Shown here in pieces: positions 34,863 through 42,703 of a stretch of DNA of 64,000 bases. Numbering within the stretch: position 1 is the first letter of the stretch; every line of letters starts with the position of its first letter. The stretch is from Bacteroidota bacterium (GTDB lineage Bacteria > Bacteroidota > Bacteroidia > 2-12-FULL-35-15): the NCBI GenBank assembly GCA_016722565.1, contig JADKIU010000002.1:682001-746000 (forward strand). The letters run 5' to 3'. The notes below the pieces were generated by a model. It made no database searches. It had not been told where the DNA came from and saw only the letters and a program-made list of their open reading frames with translations. A program made the position numbers and the translations under genes.

Positions 34863-35210
34863 ATGGCAATTAAAATTACTGAAGAGTGCATTAATTGTGG
34901 AGCTTGCGAGCCGGAATGTCCAAACAATGCAATCTATGAAGGTGGTAACGAATGGCGTTTTGCCGATGGAACCTCTTTAAAAGGAGCATTTACATCAAAA
35001 AGTGGATTGGCAGCTGATGCTGAAGCACCACAAACACCCGTAGCAATGGATGTGTATTATATCGTATCTGACAAGTGTACAGAATGCGTTGGGTTTCATG
35101 ATGAACCACAATGTGCAGCTGTTTGTCCGGTTGACTGTTGTGTAGATGACGAAAACTGGCGCGAGAGCAAAGAAGATTTATTAGCTAAAAAAGCAAGTCT
35201 TCACTTGTAA
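34863..35210 (+). CDS. 4Fe-4S dicluster ferredoxin
   Basis: 115 residues from ATG 34863. Cluster 1 ligands: CINCGACEPECPNN. Cluster 2: CTECVGFHDEPQCAAVCPVDCC, with the longer spacing usual in YfhL-like bacterial ferredoxins. It is a small cytoplasmic electron carrier. Placement beside acyl-CoA reductase and serC is conserved in the phylum. It is followed by a strong terminator. Confidence 0.95.
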   Translation: MAIKITEECINCGACEPECPNNAIYEGGNEWRFADGTSLKGAFTSKSGLAADAEAPQTPVAMDVYYIVSDKCTECVGFHDEPQCAAVCPVDCCVDDENWRESKEDLLAKKASLHL

Positions 35211-35232
35211 TCAAATACTTTAACAAATAGTA

Positions 35233-35266
35233 AAAGCGCCATTCTAAACAGAGTGGCGCTTTTTTT
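35233..35266 (+). terminator. Rho-independent terminator of the ferredoxin gene
   Basis: AAAGCGCCATTCT pairs with AGAGTGGCGCTTT (one G-T wobble) around a 4-nt loop, followed by a run of T. Confidence 0.92.
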
Positions 35267-35282
35267 GTTGGGTTATTTAATG

Positions 35283-35320
35283 GAGATTGCTTCTCCCGAA
35301 TACTCGGGATCGCAATGACG
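35283..35320. repeat. Partial GTCATTGCGAG-family element
   Basis: AGATTGCTTC and ending GCAATGACG match the right half of the palindromic family; an inner TCCCGA-N4-TCGGGA hairpin is present. Confidence 0.6.
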
Positions 35321-35388
35321 CTCCTGAAGAATGCACTGGCTAATAAAAACCATACAATATCCCATTTCACTTTCCGTTTTTAAATACG

Positions 35389-35396
35389 TACTTTTG
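35389..35396 (+). promoter_or_regulatory. -7 element TACTTTTG before the gene at 35402
   Basis: Exact TAnnTTTG ending 5 nt before the ATG; leaderless-type spacing. Confidence 0.5.
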
Positions 35397-35401
35397 TTAG
35401 G

Positions 35402-36381
35402 ATGAAAAAATGGTTGTCATTCGTAGTTTTACTCTTTTCGGTGAATGCTTTTTCCCAAAGTACGTCCATCGAAAAAGTTCAAGCGCAAGCGGATGAACAA
35501 GAACTAATGAACATCTGTCAAAAGCTTTACCATCCGGCTAACCGCACCAAACAAACCGATTCAGAGAAAAAAGAACTCAATAGCCGATTGGTGAAAAAGT
35601 TCGATTCCATTTTAGAATTGACCAACTCATTTGAAAACTATTCCTTCGACTCGTTAAAAAGGACATTGGAATTTTAGTATCACCGGATAATAAATTTCGC
35701 ATCATCCACTGGAATATCCCTAAAACAGATGGCACCCACGAATATTATGGTTTTATTCAATCGAAGTTCACCACAAAAAAAAATAAAGTAGAAAGTATTC
35801 AATTGTATACATTGACTGATAAATCTGCTGAAATCAGAAACCCGGACAATGCGATTACCGACCACAACAAATGGTATGGGGCCTTGTACAACAAAATCAT
35901 TGTTAAAAAAACAAAAGCAAAAACCTACTATACCTTATTAGGTTGGGATGGGAATGATCCATTTTCGCAGAAAAAAATCATTGAAGTGTTGACGTTCGAC
36001 CCGAACAATGGAACTCCAAAATTCGGAGCCGATATTTTTAATTACGATCGCAAATATCCGAAACGCATCATCTTTGAATATTCGGCAACATGCAGCATGT
36101 CGCTACGATACAGCACAAAAAAGGATTCCATTGTATTCGGACACCTTGCTCCTACTTCACCACAGCTGGAAGGGCAATTTCAATACTATTGCAGCGATAT
36201 GAGTTTTGATGGATTCGGCTTTAAAAAAGGCAAATGGAACTATGGGACAGATGTGAATGCCTTGAATGAAAAGGATGAAAAAGATAAACTGTATGGCGAC
36301 CCGAAAGACAAGTCGGAAGGACATAGCTTGAGCAACGAATACAAAGACCCGAATAAAAAGAAAAAGAAGAAACAGAAATAG
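35402..36381 (+). CDS. Conserved secreted protein of unknown function (apparent frameshift)
   Basis: About 326 residues. Signal peptide 1-19 (ending NAFSQ). The frame stops early at 35677; adding one A to the A5 run 35656-35660 gives DSLKKDIGILVSPDNKFRIIHWNIPK and continues to 36381. Recognisable blocks are YYTLLGWDGNDPFSQKKIIEVL, KRIIFEYSATCSMSLRY and DSIVFGHLAP, which I have seen in uncharacterised Bacteroidota secreted proteins. The tail is Lys-rich (DPNKKKKKKQK). Function unknown. Confidence 0.75.
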
Positions 36382-36387
36382 TTGTGG

Positions 36388-36516
36388 GTTGTTGGTTGTT
36401 CGTTGTTGGCCTTTTGTTTTAAATATTATTCTATTATTTTAAACCTCACGTTTGATTATTTTCTAATTTTGTATTAAACAAAGTTTATTGTTTTCTCTCA
36501 GCGAACAACCAACAAC
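36388..36516. repeat. Perfect 15-bp inverted repeat of GTTGTTG heptamers flanking the serC promoter
   Basis: GTTGTTGGTTGTTCG (36388-36402) is the exact reverse complement of 36502-36516. Both arms sit in heptamer-like runs (36382-36411; 36501-36530). The left run starts directly after the stop at 36381; the right run lies in the serC leader. Confidence 0.75.
36464..36471 (+). promoter_or_regulatory. -7 element TAATTTTG of serC
   Basis: Exact TAnnTTTG inside the inverted repeat's loop; it leaves a 77-nt leader containing the CAACAAC run. Confidence 0.45.
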
Positions 36517-36548
36517 TAGCAACAAACAACTATAAGTTTACAAAAGAA

Positions 36549-37621
36549 ATGACAAAAGTTCACAATTTTAGCGCTGGTCCAGGTATATTGCCGGCCGAAG
36601 TATTAAAACAAGCAGCAGAAGCTTGTATCAATTTCGATAATTTAAACCTTTCACTTTTAGAAATTTCTCACCGTAGCAAGAACTACGAAAAAGTAATGGA
36701 AGAAGCACGTGCTTTGGTAAAAGAATTATTGGGATTGAACGACAACTACAAAGTTTTATTTTTAGGTGGTGGTGCAAGTTTACAATTTGCAATGGTTCCC
36801 ATGAATTTATTGCGTACCGAAGGAACTGCAGGCTATGTAAACACAGGCGTTTGGGCAAGCAAAGCCATCAAAGAAGCAAAATTGATTGGCAACACACAAG
36901 TGATTGCATCATCAGAGGATAAAAACTTCAACTACATTCCGAAAGGATATGACATCCCTTCTACATTGGATTATTTACACATCACTTCTAACAATACCAT
37001 TTACGGAACACAAATGAAGAGCTTCCCTAAAACTTCCGTTCCGGTGGTTTGTGACATGAGCAGTGATATTTTCAGCAGAAAAGTAAACGGAAATGATTTC
37101 GCTTTAATTTATGCCGGAGCACAAAAAATATGGGTCCTGCAGGTGCAACAATGATTGCAGTTGATGAAACCAAACTTGGAAAAACGGGCCGTAAATTATT
37201 ATCGATGATGGATTACCAAGTACACATCAAGGGAGACAGTATGTACAATACACCACCGGTATTCCCGATTTATGTGTCGATGTTGACATTAAAATGGTTA
37301 AAAAACAATGGAGGTATTCCTTGGATTGAAAAAATTAACGAGGAAAAAGCAAAAACCTTATATACAGAGATTGATCGTAACTCCTTATTCAAAGGCACTA
37401 CAGCAGTTGAAGACCGTTCGAATATGAATGCAACATTTGTAATGACAAAACCGGAATTAGAGCCGGAGTTTGACAAACTTGCAAAAGAAGCAAACTTGAG
37501 TGGTTTACGCGGACACCGTGATGTGGGTGGTTACAGAGCTTCTTTGTACAATGCATTGCCTTTAGAAAGTGTAAATGCATTGGTTGAAGTAATGCAAGCT
37601 TTTGAGAAGAAATTCGCTTAG
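36549..37621 (+). CDS. serC: Phosphoserine aminotransferase (apparent frameshift)
   Basis: About 357 residues, normal length. Start VHNFSAGPGILPAEVL, then LEISHRSKNY, LFLGGGASLQFAMVPMN, NNTIYGTQ and VCDMSSDIFSR are standard. The PLP-lysine segment is split: the A6 run 37124-37129 needs one more A to read YAGAQKNMGPAGATM. The rest (GLRGHRDVGGYRASLYNALP) is intact. It makes phosphoserine from phosphohydroxypyruvate. A broken essential gene with both halves otherwise perfect argues for a sequence error. Confidence 0.94.
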
Positions 37622-37645
37622 AAAATTTATCACACATACAATAAG

Positions 37646-37675
37646 AAAAAAGGAACCAATGTGGTTCCTTTTTTT
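37646..37675 (+). terminator. Rho-independent terminator of serC
   Basis: AAAAAAGGAACC pairs with GGTTCCTTTTTT around a 5-nt loop, with a T run to 37675. Confidence 0.9.
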
Positions 37676-37701
37676 GTTAGAAATAAAATGCTTCTTAGAA
37701 T

Positions 37702-37785
37702 CGTCATTGCGAGGAACGAAGCAATCTTTGCTAATAATACTATTTTTACTCAATTTGAGAGATTGCTTCGTGCCTCGCAATGACG
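37702..37785. repeat. Palindromic element of the GTCATTGCGAG family
   Basis: CGTCATTGCGAGGAACGAAG at 37702 and CTTCGTGCCTCGCAATGACG ending at 37785 form long near-perfect arms around an AT-rich centre. Confidence 0.85.
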
Positions 37786-37812
37786 TACTCAATAAAAATT
37801 AGTTGTAGAAAC

Positions 37813-38334
37813 CTACCACTTCACAAACTCCCCGATTTGTTTTTCAAGCGCTTTGATGGTGTTTTCATCTTTTAGACTTCCATCGGCATTCAGAAGTGCT
37901 AACACGCTGGAAATCGGTTGTTTATTTGGCAAAATATGCATTCCTAAATAATGTAAAATGCCGGTTAGATGGTCCATTCCGCGTAAATTTCCGGCTCTGC
38001 CGGTAGCAACACCCACCAATGCCACTTTTTTACCCCTGTTAGTATCCGGATGAACCGCATCCAAAAAGGTTTTCAGCACTCCGGGAAAGCTGCCGTTGTA
38101 TTCCGGAACGACAAACACAAATTTCTCTACCGGGATAATAAATTCGTTCAATAATTGTTGAAAATTTTCTGACCGTTTATTGTATAAGTCGGTTATGATA
38201 AAATCAGCGGGTAGCTGTTCCAAGGAAAATAATTTTGTTTCAACCCCCTGTTTTTCTATCAGTTGCGCATAGTTTTGAGCGATTTTTAGGGTATTACTTT
38301 GGGGTCGATTGGTGGCGGAAATAATAGTAATCAT
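37813..38334 (-). CDS. NADPH-dependent FMN reductase family protein
   Basis: 173 residues from ATG 38334 (upstream in-frame TTG rejected). Flavodoxin-like fold: ITIISATNRPQSNTLKIA, VFVVPEYNGSFPGVLKTFLDAV and KVALVGVATGRAGNLRGMDHL are typical. It reduces FMN, quinones or azo compounds with NAD(P)H; the real substrate is unknown. It stands alone and is divergent from the MBL gene. Confidence 0.9.
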   Translation of the reverse strand: MITIISATNRPQSNTLKIAQNYAQLIEKQGVETKLFSLEQLPADFIITDLYNKRSENFQQLLNEFIIPVEKFVFVVPEYNGSFPGVLKTFLDAVHPDTNRGKKVALVGVATGRAGNLRGMDHLTGILHYLGMHILPNKQPISSVLALLNADGSLKDENTIKALEKQIGEFVKW

Positions 38335-38457
38335 AGTAAATATTATTAACAAAATAATTGTTTAAAAATGTGTTATAAGTTTTAAAGAGCTTATCGACCC
38401 AAAATCTGTATTTTTAAGACTTGTTAAAGCACAAAGTAAAGCATTTTCAGTCAATTT

Positions 38458-39144
38458 ATGAATATAACATATTACGGTCATTCTTGTTTTGGAGTTGAGG
38501 TAAATAGTAAGCATATTTTATTCGATCCGTTCATTACAGACAATGAATTGGCGGTAAACATTGATGTAAATACTGTAAAAGCAGATTACATCTTAGTTTC
38601 ACACGGGCACAATGATCATGTGGCTGATTTGGTAAGCATCGCAAAGCGTACCAATGCGAAAGTGGTTTGTAATTGGGAGATTCACGTTTGGTTAAACAAA
38701 CAAGGCATTACCAATACGCATCCCATGAACATTGGTGGAAAATGGAAGTTTGATTTTGGAGATGTAAAATGTGTGGTAGCGGTCCATTCCAGCAGTTTGC
38801 CGGATGGAACCTATGGCGGAAACCCAATGGGATTCATTATTGAATCCAGCAAAGGGAATTTTTATTATGCCGGAGATACCGCCCTAACAAACGATATGAA
38901 GTTGATTGGTGATTACAGAAGAGTCGATTTTGCGTTTTTACCGATTGGAGATAATTTTACAATGGGAGTTGACAATGCCATCATCGCTTCGGAATTTATC
39001 AAGTGTAATAAAATCATTGGTATGCATTACGATACCTTCGGATATATCGCCATTAACAAAGAACAGGCAGTGAAAAAATTTGACAATGCAGGCAATGAGT
39101 TACTCTTGTTCAACGTTGGAGAAACAAAAGTGGTGACGAATTAG
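38458..39144 (+). CDS. UPF0173-type metallo-beta-lactamase-fold hydrolase
   Basis: 228 residues. ITYYGHSCFGVEV, LFDPFIT, the metal-binding HGHNDHVADL, FYYAGDTALTNDM and IGMHYDTF match the UPF0173/UlaG-like metal-dependent hydrolases. Substrate unknown. It is followed at once by the cleanest octamer array of the window and then by parAB. Confidence 0.92.
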   Translation: MNITYYGHSCFGVEVNSKHILFDPFITDNELAVNIDVNTVKADYILVSHGHNDHVADLVSIAKRTNAKVVCNWEIHVWLNKQGITNTHPMNIGGKWKFDFGDVKCVVAVHSSSLPDGTYGGNPMGFIIESSKGNFYYAGDTALTNDMKLIGDYRRVDFAFLPIGDNFTMGVDNAIIASEFIKCNKIIGMHYDTFGYIAINKEQAVKKFDNAGNELLLFNVGETKVVTN

Positions 39145-39148
39145 ATAA

Positions 39149-39204
39149 GTGACTAGGTAACTAAGTAACTAGGTAACTAAGTAACTAGGTGACTAGGTGA
39201 CTAG
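39149..39204 (+). repeat. Octamer array GTRACTAR, seven exact units
   Basis: Seven consecutive 8-bp units, all matching GTRACTAR without a slip, starting 4 nt after the stop at 39142-39144. Every unit holds TRA at bases 2-4 and TAR at bases 6-8. Confidence 0.95.
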
Positions 39205-39256
39205 TTAAAAGAAAATAGAAAATTAAAACATACAATTCAATAAATTAAAAACAGGG

Positions 39257-40072
39257 ATGGGAAAAATAATAGCAATAGCAAATCAGAAAGGTGGAGTTGG
39301 AAAAACAACAACAGCTATTAATTTGGCGGCAAGTTTAGCCGTGTTGGAATTTAAAACACTTTTGATTGATGCAGATCCGCAGGCGAATTCAACTTCTGGA
39401 GTTGGGTTTGATCCCCGTAACATCAAAACAGGGATTTACGAATGTATCATTGACGGCATCGACCCGAAAGACATCATTCTGCAGACGGAAACACCTAACT
39501 TGTTTCTACTTCCTGCACACATCGATTTAGTAGGTGCAGAAATTGAAATGATCAATCTTCCGAACCGCGAAAAAATGATGAAGATGGCATTGGATAAAAT
39601 CAAAAATGATTACGATTTTATCATCATCGATTGTTCTCCTTCTTTGGGCTTAATCACAGTAAATGCTTTGTCGGCTGCCGACTCCGTATTAATACCGGTA
39701 CAATGTGAGTACTTTGCATTGGAAGGATTGGGAAAACTATTAAACACGATTAAGATTGTACAGTCGCGTTTAAATACCGACTTAGCCATCGAAGGAATTT
39801 TGTTAACGATGTACGACATGCGTTTGCGCTTGAGCAATCAAGTAGTGGAAGAAGTGAAAACACATTTCCAACAAATGGTGTTTGATACCATCATTCAACG
39901 GAATACAAAATTAGGAGAAGCACCAAGCTTCGGACAAAGCATCATCATGCACGATGCGAGCGGAAAAGGTGCTGTCAACTATTTAAATTTAGCACGAGAA
40001 ATTTTACAAAAAAACGGTATGACCCGCTTGAATGATTCTGAAAAATTTATCAATGTGGAAGAAGAAAACTAA
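39257..40072 (+). CDS. parA: Chromosome partitioning ATPase ParA (Soj)
   Basis: 271 residues. Deviant Walker A IANQKGGVGKTTTAINLAA, Walker A' LLIDADPQANSTSGVG, and Walker B DFIIIDCSPSLG. It has no N-terminal HTH, so it is the chromosomal Soj type. It drives segregation with ParB, encoded 55 nt downstream. Confidence 0.97.
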   Translation: MGKIIAIANQKGGVGKTTTAINLAASLAVLEFKTLLIDADPQANSTSGVGFDPRNIKTGIYECIIDGIDPKDIILQTETPNLFLLPAHIDLVGAEIEMINLPNREKMMKMALDKIKNDYDFIIIDCSPSLGLITVNALSAADSVLIPVQCEYFALEGLGKLLNTIKIVQSRLNTDLAIEGILLTMYDMRLRLSNQVVEEVKTHFQQMVFDTIIQRNTKLGEAPSFGQSIIMHDASGKGAVNYLNLAREILQKNGMTRLNDSEKFINVEEEN

Positions 40073-40127
40073 TCCCAATAACCATCGGGACGAAGAATAA
40101 CGAAATTGCGAATAAGAAAATTTTTAA

Positions 40128-41057
40128 ATGTCAACAACTAAAACGATGTCAACAAAAAGAAACGCATTAGGAAGAGGATTAAGTGCATTACTAGAAAATG
40201 CTAATACAGATATCACCAGCAATAAGCTGGAAGGTGAAGGAAAAGTAGTAGGTGCTGTTGCCAATATCGAAATAGCACAAATTGAAACCAACCCGTTTCA
40301 ACCTCGTACGCATTTCGAAGAGGATGCATTAAATGAATTGTCGGCATCCATCAAAGAACATGGCATCATTCAACCCATCACTGTTCGTAAATTGGGTTAT
40401 GATAAATATCAATTAATTTCAGGTGAAAGACGTTTCCGTGCTTCTCAGTTAGCGGGATTAACCAGCGTTCCTGCATACATTCGTATTGCGAATGACCAAG
40501 CGATGTTGGAAATGGCATTGGTTGAAAACATTCAACGTGAAAATTTAGATGCCATTGAAGTAGCCATCAGCTACAAACGTTTGATAGACGAATGTTCTTT
40601 GACACAAGAACAACTTTCACAAAAAGTGAGCAAACAACGTTCTACCATTACCAACTATTTACGTTTATTAAAATTGCCGGTGGAAATTCAATTGGCAATC
40701 CGTAACGGAGACATTTCAATGGGACATGCACGTGCATTGATTAGCATTGAAAATGAAGACAAACAATTAGACATCTACAATCAAATTGTATTGAATGATT
40801 TATCGGTGCGTGATGTGGAAGATTTAGCACGTGGTGTTAAAACAGAAGTTGCACCTAAATCAGGTAAATCCACCACAGATAAAAAAGAAACTAAAGCTGC
40901 TTTGTCGGTTGAACAAATGAATGCGTTAGAAGATTTACGCGCAGTGTTTAACACAAAAGTGCTCATCAGCAAAGAAACAAACGGTAAAGGTAAAATTGTC
41001 ATTCCTTTTAAATCGGATAACGACCTGAAACGTATTTTGGATTTGTTGGATGCCTAA
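40128..41057 (+). CDS. parB: Chromosome partitioning protein ParB (Spo0J)
   Basis: 309 residues. KRNALGRGLSALLEN start; ParB/Srx CTPase motifs IETNPFQPRTHFEEDAL, GIIQPITVRK, LISGERRFRASQLAG and ENIQRENLDAIE; HTH LTQEQLSQKVSKQRSTITNYLRLLKLP. The linker is Lys/Thr-rich and the C-terminal dimerisation region follows. No parS-like GTTCCACGTGGAAC was noticed nearby. It overlaps the DUF5683 gene by 8 nt. Confidence 0.97.
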   Translation: MSTTKTMSTKRNALGRGLSALLENANTDITSNKLEGEGKVVGAVANIEIAQIETNPFQPRTHFEEDALNELSASIKEHGIIQPITVRKLGYDKYQLISGERRFRASQLAGLTSVPAYIRIANDQAMLEMALVENIQRENLDAIEVAISYKRLIDECSLTQEQLSQKVSKQRSTITNYLRLLKLPVEIQLAIRNGDISMGHARALISIENEDKQLDIYNQIVLNDLSVRDVEDLARGVKTEVAPKSGKSTTDKKETKAALSVEQMNALEDLRAVFNTKVLISKETNGKGKIVIPFKSDNDLKRILDLLDA

Positions 41058-41742
41058 ATCAATCATCCATAACTGTATGGCAAGCAGGTTATTTCAATTT
41101 TTTATTGGAATAACCTTTTTGCTTTTTTTTACTTCGTCTGTTTCAGCGCAAGTAGGCGATACCCTTATTAAAAATGATTCGTTAACTGTTATCAAAACAA
41201 CTACCATCACCAGCGATTCCATTCCTTCGGTAACGCTCAATAAAAAACCATATCATTCGCCCAGAAAAGCGGCTTTGTTGTCTGCTATTTTGCCGGGAGC
41301 CGGACAAGTTTACAATAAAAAATATTGGAAATTACCCATCATCTATGCTGGTGCTGCTGGATTAACGTACTCTTTTCAATTCAATCATTCACGTTATGTA
41401 AAATATCGTAATGCGTACAAATATCGCATTGATGATGATGCTTCCACAACGGATGATTACATTGGCGTTTACACCGATGACAATTTAAATACACTTCAAA
41501 AATATTATCATCGTTACCGCGATTTAACAGTAATCGGCTTTGCAGCACTCTATGCGTTAAACATTATTGATGCCAGCGTTGATGCACATTTGTTTACCTT
41601 TGATGTGAGTGATGATTTAACAATGAACGTGGCACCAACATTCATCAACACAACCGGAATGAATCACTATACAACAGGAATAAATTTCAGCTTGTCATTT
41701 AAAACTGAATCAAGAAATCTAAACCGTTTAAGATTGGAATAG
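41050..41742 (+). CDS. DUF5683 membrane-associated protein
   Basis: 230 residues. Signal peptide ends at SSVSAQ; if translation starts at the internal ATG (41077) the leader is tighter and the parB overlap disappears. The DUF5683 core is clear: HSPRKAALLSAILPGAGQVYNKKYWKLPIIYAGAAGLTY, with hydrophobic helices near 80 and 175. Function unknown, but its place after parB and before dapB is widely kept in Bacteroidota. The stop is followed directly by half of a GTCATTTCGACC-type element. Confidence 0.88.
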   Translation: MPKSIIHNCMASRLFQFFIGITFLLFFTSSVSAQVGDTLIKNDSLTVIKTTTITSDSIPSVTLNKKPYHSPRKAALLSAILPGAGQVYNKKYWKLPIIYAGAAGLTYSFQFNHSRYVKYRNAYKYRIDDDASTTDDYIGVYTDDNLNTLQKYYHRYRDLTVIGFAALYALNIIDASVDAHLFTFDVSDDLTMNVAPTFINTTGMNHYTTGINFSLSFKTESRNLNRLRLE

Positions 41743-41790
41743 ATTTCTCCGCGTTGGTCGAAATGACAAAAGAAGTATGGTCGAAATGAC
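41743..41790. repeat. GTCATTTCGACC-type half elements after a stop codon
   Basis: ATTTCTCCGCGTTGGTCGAAATGACA begins right after the stop at 41740-41742 and a second GGTCGAAATGACA follows. Downstream (about 41800-41870) is a short run of GGACATAGA(A/G)GGAAATGG-like repeats. Confidence 0.65.
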
Positions 41791-41893
41791 AAAAAGGAAA
41801 ATATTGAAAGGACATAGAAGGAAATGGTGAAAGGACATAGAGGGAAATGGTAAAAGGACAAATAACAAACATTTAGTTTAAGAAAATAGAAGT

Positions 41894-42616
41894 ATGAATA
41901 TTGCACTTATCGGATATGGGAAAATGGGAAAAGAGATTGAGCAAATTGCTATCTCTCGCGGACACTCCATTGTTTTGAAAGTAACCAGCAGTAATGCCAA
42001 CACCTACTCCATTGACGAATTAAAAAAAGCGGATGTTGCGATCGAATTCAGTACACCGGAAGTTGTCATCAACAACATCAACAAATGCTTTGAAGCAACT
42101 GTTCCTGTTGTGGTTGGAACAACCGGATGGTTAAAACACTTGGAGGAAGTGAAGCAAAACTGTTCTGATAAAAAACAAACCTTGTTTTATGCTTCCAATT
42201 ATAGCATTGGTGTGAATTTGTTTTTTAAATTGAATGCCTATTTGGCAAAACTCATGAACGCTTATCCCGAATACAACGTGACAATGGAAGAAATTCACCA
42301 CGTGCATAAATTGGATGCTCCCAGCGGCACCGCCATTTCATTAGCAAATCAAATTATTGAAAATAATAGCTCAAAACAAAAATGGGTAAATGCGCTTACT
42401 GAAAACAAAAACGAATTAGCCATCATTTCAAAACGCATTGATGAAGTTCCGGGAACACATACTGTAACTTATAGTTCAGCTGTTGATGAAATTTCCATGA
42501 CACACATTGCACACAATCGCAAAGGATTTGCATTGGGGTCGGTTATTGCAGCCGAATGGGTAAAAGGGAAAAAAGGTATTTTTGGGATGAATGACTTGTT
42601 GGACAATTCACATTAA
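41894..42616 (+). CDS. dapB: 4-hydroxy-tetrahydrodipicolinate reductase
   Basis: 240 residues. NADPH-binding IALIGYGKMGKEIEQIA, VVVGTTGWL, YASNYSIGVNLFFKLN, the catalytic EEIHHVHKLDAPSGTAISLA and GKKGIFGMNDLL are all DapB signatures. It reduces dihydrodipicolinate in lysine and diaminopimelate synthesis. Cluster order parB-DUF5683-dapB-lepB is lineage-typical. Confidence 0.96.
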   Translation: MNIALIGYGKMGKEIEQIAISRGHSIVLKVTSSNANTYSIDELKKADVAIEFSTPEVVINNINKCFEATVPVVVGTTGWLKHLEEVKQNCSDKKQTLFYASNYSIGVNLFFKLNAYLAKLMNAYPEYNVTMEEIHHVHKLDAPSGTAISLANQIIENNSSKQKWVNALTENKNELAIISKRIDEVPGTHTVTYSSAVDEISMTHIAHNRKGFALGSVIAAEWVKGKKGIFGMNDLLDNSH

Positions 42617-42703
42617 TTAACACTTATAAAACAATAAATCAATAGATACTCGTTACTGCTAGCGAAACTTTGAACATTGAACTCTAAAAATTTAAACTAA
42701 CGT

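Noticed and set aside
39149..39204. Possible CRISPR array in the octamer repeats
   Set aside because: The unit is 8 bp with no spacers and no cas genes; it is a simple tandem repeat. The DUF2779 nuclease is only distantly Cas4-like.
39257..41057. Origin-proximal parS site near parAB
   Set aside because: No GTTCCACGTGGAAC-like palindrome was seen by eye in or near the genes, so no origin or centromere site is claimed.
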